A stretch of 12,964 nucleotides of DNA, taken from positions 1-12,964 of the forward strand of contig JAUVLS010000015.1 in NCBI GenBank assembly GCA_030600625.1, written 5' to 3'. The stretch is from Bacteroidales bacterium (GTDB lineage: Bacteria > Bacteroidota > Bacteroidia > Bacteroidales > UBA12077). Each line of letters begins with the position of its first letter. Position 1 is the stretch's first letter. A model generated the notes under the pieces. The model saw nothing but the letters and a program-made list of their open reading frames with translations. It did not search any database and was not told the DNA's origin. Position numbers and translations under genes: made by a program. Of the stretch, positions 9,801 to 12,964 are shown one piece after another.

Positions 9801-10891
9801 CGCACGAAATACGCACACCGATGAATGCAATTATCGGATTTTCAAATTTGTTAGATGACCCGGATATGCAGGATCCTGACAAAAAAGAATTAATATCTCT
9901 TATTACTTATAATAGTGATACTTTATTGCATCTTATTGATGATATTATTGATTTATCTAAAATTGAATCCAATCAATTAGTTATTGATAAAAAAGATTGC
10001 AATTTGAATAATATATTTAATGTACTTATTGATTTATTTAACGAAAATAAAAAATTAATATTTAAAGATAAGATTGAGCTGAAATACACCCCGGGCTCAG
10101 AAAATAAAGAATTTTCAATTTGTTCTGACCCACATCGTTTACAACAAATCATTTCAAACTTAATTGATAATGCCTTAAAATTTACCGAAAAAGGATCTGT
10201 TGAATTTGGATTTATACTCGAAAACAATTCTGAAAAACCAGTAATAAAATTTTATGTAAAAGACACAGGTATAGGATTAACTAAAGATCAACAAACAATT
10301 ATATTCAGCAGATTTACTAAAGCAGAAAATGATAAAAGAAAACTATACCGCGGAGCAGGCCTCGGCTTAACTATCTCCAAAAACCTTGTTAATATGCTTG
10401 GTGGCGATATTTGGGTTGAGTCTGAACTAAATCATGGAGCAATTTTTTATTTTACAATTCCTTATAAGAATGTATCAAAAGGAGAAATACCGCTTAAAGA
10501 AAAACCAAACCTGCAAGATGATTATAACTGGCACGGTAAGACTGTACTAATAGCTGAAGATGAACAAAGCAACTATCGGTATTTTGAAATGATATTATCC
10601 ACAACACGGGCAAATATTAAACATGCAAAAAATGGAATTGATGCAGTCGAAATATGTAAAAACAATAAAATAGATTTAGTTTTAATGGATATTAAAATGC
10701 CTGATATGGATGGTCTGGAGGCAACTAAACAAATAAGAGAGTTTGAAAAGGAAATGCCAATTATTGCCCTTACAGCATTTGCAATGCAAAACGACGAAAA
10801 AATGAGCATCGAAGCAGGGTGTAACGCATACATATCAAAACCAGTCCGCAAACCGGAATTGTTAGGTATAATAAACAAATTTCTTACATAA
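6809..10891 (+). CDS. Hybrid two-component sensor kinase: propeller sensor, Y_Y_Y, PAS, HisKA, HATPase, receiver
   Basis: A 1360-residue membrane signalling protein. Residues 1-22 are a signal peptide (cleaved near LHA). About 40-655 is a periplasmic region of two-component-regulator propeller repeats, seen as recurring blocks such as QIWAIVQDHRGVMYFG (47-62), SLAIDSTGRIFIG (88-100) and VYVDSQKNIWTGL. A Y_Y_Y domain (about 660-747) and one membrane helix (about 750-772) follow. The cytoplasmic part has a coiled coil (775-815), PAS (about 818-935), a second coiled coil (about 936-985), HisKA with phospho-acceptor His999 (MSHEIRTPMN), HATPase with N-box Asn1117/Asn1121, DTGIG (1152-1156) and GAGLGL (1182-1187), and a receiver with Glu1250/Asp1251, phospho-acceptor Asp1294 and Lys1344. 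Bacteroides hybrid regulators of polysaccharide use share the sensor half but end in an AraC-type DNA-binding domain; here the protein stops after the receiver. No response regulator, Hpt protein or SusC/SusD pair lies in the window, so the signal and target are unknown. Confidence 0.95.
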   Translation: MNKLSYILFSILLFISFNQLHAQQLTQQGNPYIQNYNDADYNTPENQIWAIVQDHRGVMYFGNNNGVLEFDGTNWRLIEISNKSAVRSLAIDSTGRIFIGAVGEFGYLQADSTGTMQYISLLEKIPEEEQNFMDVWEIFIINESVIVKTSGKIFLIKENKTIVFKSKNGFHVSFFVNNEFFVKEREKGLLKLVDDSLQLVPNSDQFTNNPLHIMLPYEEDKILIATRKHGIFIYNPNKKNVKFSKPVGFKEVDNFLIKNQVYYGAKLNNEQFILGTSQNGLIIIDKSGNILQHFNKDIGLQDIKTLSVYVDSQKNIWTGLNNGISYIVMNSPLTLYNEKDGLFGSAYTATIHKGRLYAATSVGLFMKDPQNNFSFIKNTKGQGWHLTEIQGELFFGHAEGVFIIRDNVAKKIVTNIKTIWNLNKLKNRPYILAGHNNGLLLLEYRKGNWQLKHEIKGFNESAHYVQEDDNGNIWISHRFNEICRLKLNQTLDSVVKLDFYNSNHGLPANTHNFVFKIKTVNQNTRILFGTEKGIYKFNTETNRFVPDETFNKFFNKEKLIDKFVQDANGNIYFQYGGEKGVLLFQSDSTYVLEKTPFLKFKGLYVENLSISDTNNIFYCTEKGLIQYNPQILPGYDASFPVLIRHILANDSLVYGGTGNITNIIELPYKQHNLQFAFSALYFEDHNKTQYSYFLEGFDKNWSEWSLKTEKEYTNLHEGNYIFKVKAKNIYDKESTITQYRFVILAPWYRTIIAYIIYGISTLFLIWLIVKLYTINLKMEKDNLEKVVKERTIEISRQKEELIAQSEYVASVNRELKKLSIIARETDNAVVLANLDGKIEWVNEGFYKLYKYSLSRFIDKKGNNIFTTSSNPDIKNIVERCVSQKESITYENRVTDKTDKIVWIQTTLTPIINNKGKAEKLIAIDTDITKLKEAENEILKKNEEILTQNEEILTQKDELELHRSQLEKLVKKRTSELEKAKVKAEESDRLKSAFLANMSHEIRTPMNAIIGFSNLLDDPDMQDPDKKELISLITYNSDTLLHLIDDIIDLSKIESNQLVIDKKDCNLNNIFNVLIDLFNENKKLIFKDKIELKYTPGSENKEFSICSDPHRLQQIISNLIDNALKFTEKGSVEFGFILENNSEKPVIKFYVKDTGIGLTKDQQTIIFSRFTKAENDKRKLYRGAGLGLTISKNLVNMLGGDIWVESELNHGAIFYFTIPYKNVSKGEIPLKEKPNLQDDYNWHGKTVLIAEDEQSNYRYFEMILSTTRANIKHAKNGIDAVEICKNNKIDLVLMDIKMPDMDGLEATKQIREFEKEMPIIALTAFAMQNDEKMSIEAGCNAYISKPVRKPELLGIINKFLT

Positions 10892-10896
10892 CAGTA

Positions 10897-10918
10897 CAAC
10901 GGACATTCTTGTCCGTTG
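10897..10918. terminator. Hairpin after hybrid kinase gene
   Basis: Perfect 9-base-pair stem CAACGGACA (10897-10905) with TGTCCGTTG (10910-10918), 4-base TTCT loop, starting 5 bases after the stop codon. The tail AATTATT is only moderately U-rich, so it may be a weak terminator or a transcript-end stabiliser. Confidence 0.6.
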
Positions 10919-10929
10919 AATTATTAAAC

Positions 10930-10957
10930 CTGACAGAATCTTTATCTGTCAGTGTTT
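10930..10957. terminator. Second hairpin in convergent gap, possible bidirectional terminator
   Basis: CTGACAGA (10930-10937) pairs with TCTGTCAG (10945-10952) across a 7-base loop. It is followed rightward by TGTTTT and leftward (minus strand) by GTTTAAT. Together with the hairpin 11 bases to its left, it probably insulates the converging kinase and uvrB transcripts. Confidence 0.55.
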
Positions 10958-10971
10958 TAGTGAGGACATCA

Positions 10972-11026
10972 TTTAGCATTGTGGGGAACTCATTTTGCAC
11001 AGTGGAGCCAACGTTTTGCACAGTTT
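10972..11026. repeat. Three 21-base-spaced direct repeats (TTTTGCACAGT)
   Basis: TTTTGCACAGT occurs identically at 10993-11003 and 11014-11024. A degenerate copy, TTTAGCATTGT, is at 10972-10982; the second and first copies also share the next GG. The start-to-start distance is 21 bases both times, about two helical turns, so all copies face the same side of the DNA. The array abuts the 3' end of uvrB (stop at 11041). No transposase gene is present. Arrays like this are found at the ends of some insertion sequences (the IS21 family has multiple terminal repeats); a regulator-binding array is the alternative. Confidence 0.7.
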
Positions 11027-11040
11027 TTTAGATATTACCT

Positions 11041-12964
11041 TTATTTCCCCTTTAACAACTCTTGTAAAGCATACATTTCGTCTCTTAGTTGAGCTGCTTC
11101 CTGGAAATTTAATTCTTTAGCGGCTTTTTCCATCGACAGTTTGGTTTTTTCAATTGCCTTTTCTAATGCTAGTTTATTCATATATTTAACAATTGGATCA
11201 GCAGCGATATTTAAACCATCTGGTTCAGAATACACTTTACCTTTCATTCCAAGCTTTTTATTATAATGTCGCATAATCGAGCCGGAAGCTTTGATAATTT
11301 GTTTTGGGCTTATATTGTTTTCTTCGTTATATTTAAGTTGTTTTTCTCTTCTGCGCGTTGTTTCATCAATGGTTTGTTGCATTGATTTTGTTATTTTATC
11401 AGCATACATAATAACCTTACCATCAATATTTCTTGCTGCACGCCCTGCTGTTTGAGTTAATGCTCTTGCAGAGCGCAAAAAGCCTTCTTTATCAGCATCC
11501 AGAATAGCAACGAGAGCAACTTCGGGTAAATCTAATCCTTCTCTTAAAAGATTAATCCCGATTAATACATCAAAAGTTCCATCTCTTAATTGATCCATAA
11601 TTTCTACACGGTCTAAAGTATCTACATCTGAATGTATATAACGACACTTTATTTCAAATCGGGTTAAATATTTGGTGAGTTCTTCTGCCATTCTTTTTGT
11701 TAGAGTTGTAACCAATATTCGTTGTTTTTTTTCAACTCTAATATTAATTTCTTCCATTAAATCATCAATTTGATTTAAAGAAGGCCTTACTTCAATTTCA
11801 GGATCCAATAAGCCTGTTGGTCTTATAACTTGTTCGACAAAGAAACCATCACTTTTTTCTAATTCAAAATCTGCCGGAGTTGCACTAACAAATAAAAGCT
11901 GATTTGTAAGTGACTCAAATTCTTCAAATTTTAAAGGCCTGTTATCAATAGCAGCAGGTAACCGGAATCCATACTCAACTAAATTCTTTTTACGCGAATT
12001 ATCGCCACCATACATTGCGCGAACTTGAGGCAAGGTAACATGACTTTCGTCTACGACAGTAAGAAAATTATCCGGGAAATAATCTAATAAACAGAAAGGA
12101 CGGGTTCCTGGTTTCCTACCATCAAAATACCTGGAATAGTTTTCAATTCCTGAACAATATCCAAGTTCCTTGATCATTTCTAAATCATATTCAACCCTGT
12201 CTTTAATTCTCTTTGCTTCGTAGTTTTTACCAATGGATTTAAAATATTCTATTTGTTTAAATAAATCATCTTGTATATCATGGATAGCACTATTCATCCG
12301 ATCTTTTGTAGTAACAAAAATATTTGCCGGATATATAATTCCCGTTTTTAGGTTTTCAATGATCTTATTAGTTATAGGATCAAATGATTCAATCTCTTCA
12401 ATTTCATCACCCCAAAATGTAACTCTGTATGCCAGATCGCTATAAGCAAGATAAATATCAATAGTATCACCATTGACTCTGAAAGTTCCCGGTTTGAAAT
12501 CAAATTCACTTCGGGAATAAAGACTTTCGACTAAATAACGTAAAAATTGATTGCGGTTTATTACCTGTCCTTGATTTATAGTAATGGTATTACTATGGAA
12601 ATCTTCCGGATTTCCAATTCCATATATACATGAAACTGATGAAACAACAATAATATCTCTCCGGCCTGATAAAAGAGACGAAGTTGTGCTTAATCTGAGT
12701 TTTTCTATTTCCTCGTTAATTGATAAATCCTTTTCAATATAAGTGTCTGTAACCGGCAAATAGGCTTCCGGCTGGTAATAATCGTAATACGAAACAAAAT
12801 ACTCTACCGCATTATTTGGAAAAAACTGTTTAAACTCACCATATAATTGAGCAGCCAAAGTTTTGTTATGACTTAATACAAGGGTAGGACGTTCTACTTT
12901 TTCAATAACATTAGCCACGGTAAAGGTTTTCCCTGAGCCGGTAACACCAAGCAAGGTTTGGTAT
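11041..12964 (-). CDS. uvrB: Excinuclease ABC subunit B (5' partial)
   Basis: Damage-verifying helicase-like subunit of nucleotide excision repair, handed to DNA by UvrA and then recruiting UvrC for incision. The frame is open to the right edge (first visible codon Tyr at 12963); 640 residues are visible, and about 30 N-terminal residues are expected beyond the window. Numbered from that Tyr: Walker A GVTGSGKT (6-13), the beta-hairpin and its tyrosine-rich flank YYDYYQPEAYLPVTDTYIEK (60-79), Walker B region VVDESH (303-308), the helicase-motif blocks VSATPADFE, RYIHSDVDTLDR, GINLLREGLDLPEV and DADKEGFLRS, and motif VI QTAGRAARN. The C-terminal UVR domain (about 598-640, LNFQEAAQLRDEMYALQELL) is the UvrC contact and is intact. 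An internal TTG could be mistaken for a start at 12954, but the conserved YQTLLGVTG runs through it, so it is not the start. It converges on the hybrid kinase gene. Confidence 0.98.
   Translation of the reverse strand, partial: YQTLLGVTGSGKTFTVANVIEKVERPTLVLSHNKTLAAQLYGEFKQFFPNNAVEYFVSYYDYYQPEAYLPVTDTYIEKDLSINEEIEKLRLSTTSSLLSGRRDIIVVSSVSCIYGIGNPEDFHSNTITINQGQVINRNQFLRYLVESLYSRSEFDFKPGTFRVNGDTIDIYLAYSDLAYRVTFWGDEIEEIESFDPITNKIIENLKTGIIYPANIFVTTKDRMNSAIHDIQDDLFKQIEYFKSIGKNYEAKRIKDRVEYDLEMIKELGYCSGIENYSRYFDGRKPGTRPFCLLDYFPDNFLTVVDESHVTLPQVRAMYGGDNSRKKNLVEYGFRLPAAIDNRPLKFEEFESLTNQLLFVSATPADFELEKSDGFFVEQVIRPTGLLDPEIEVRPSLNQIDDLMEEINIRVEKKQRILVTTLTKRMAEELTKYLTRFEIKCRYIHSDVDTLDRVEIMDQLRDGTFDVLIGINLLREGLDLPEVALVAILDADKEGFLRSARALTQTAGRAARNIDGKVIMYADKITKSMQQTIDETTRRREKQLKYNEENNISPKQIIKASGSIMRHYNKKLGMKGKVYSEPDGLNIAADPIVKYMNKLALEKAIEKTKLSMEKAAKELNFQEAAQLRDEMYALQELLKGK

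Noticed and set aside
6809..10891. Polysaccharide utilization locus around the hybrid kinase
   Set aside because: No SusC/SusD pair, glycoside hydrolase or AraC output domain is present; neighbours are rpoD and uvrB.
10573..10899. 108-codon antisense frame over the receiver domain of the hybrid kinase
   Set aside because: It lies wholly opposite a conserved receiver domain with all catalytic residues, and its translation shows only low-complexity hydrophobic/serine content typical of antisense shadows.
12952..12954. TTG as start codon of uvrB
   Set aside because: The conserved residues YQT immediately precede it in frame and the Walker A motif begins only two codons later; the true start is outside the window.

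Overview
The window is AT-rich, protein-dense DNA from a member of the Bacteroidota. The evidence is: (i) a short 286-residue primary sigma factor without region 1.1; (ii) putative promoters of the TTTG...TAnnTTTG type instead of -35/-10 boxes; (iii) weak or absent Shine-Dalgarno sequences; and (iv) a very large periplasmic-propeller hybrid sensor kinase of the kind abundant in this phylum. Genus or family cannot be fixed from the sequence alone; a free-living Bacteroidales/Marinilabiliales-like organism is a guess.

Layout from left to right. A 5'-truncated gyrB (+) enters at base 1 and ends at 1704. It faces a secreted S9-like alpha/beta hydrolase gene (2902 to 1814, -), with a perfect bidirectional terminator between them. 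A 316-base repeat-bearing gap separates the hydrolase from dapF (3998 to 3219, -), the last epimerase of lysine/peptidoglycan precursor synthesis. dapF is divergent from an HtrA/DegP-type envelope protease gene (4147-5640, +). The housekeeping sigma gene rpoD follows (5748-6608, +), closed by a strong terminator and a small GC-rich palindromic repeat. Next is a 1360-residue one-protein signalling system: propeller sensor, Y_Y_Y domain, membrane segment, PAS, histidine kinase and receiver (6809-10891, +). A convergent 149-base gap with two hairpins and three 21-base-spaced repeats leads into uvrB (-), whose 5' end leaves the window at the right edge.

Most of the window is core housekeeping: DNA topology, DNA repair, cell-wall precursor, envelope proteostasis and transcription initiation. 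The genes look like separate transcription units, not one operon or island. No mobile element with an intact transposase, CRISPR array, tRNA, rRNA, toxin-antitoxin pair or defence system was seen. I did not find a convincing undescribed multigene system. The places that most repay a second look are the 21-base-periodic repeat array beside uvrB, the GC-rich palindrome downstream of rpoD, the hexanucleotide tract inside gyrB, and the hybrid kinase that ends at its receiver domain without the usual DNA-binding domain.
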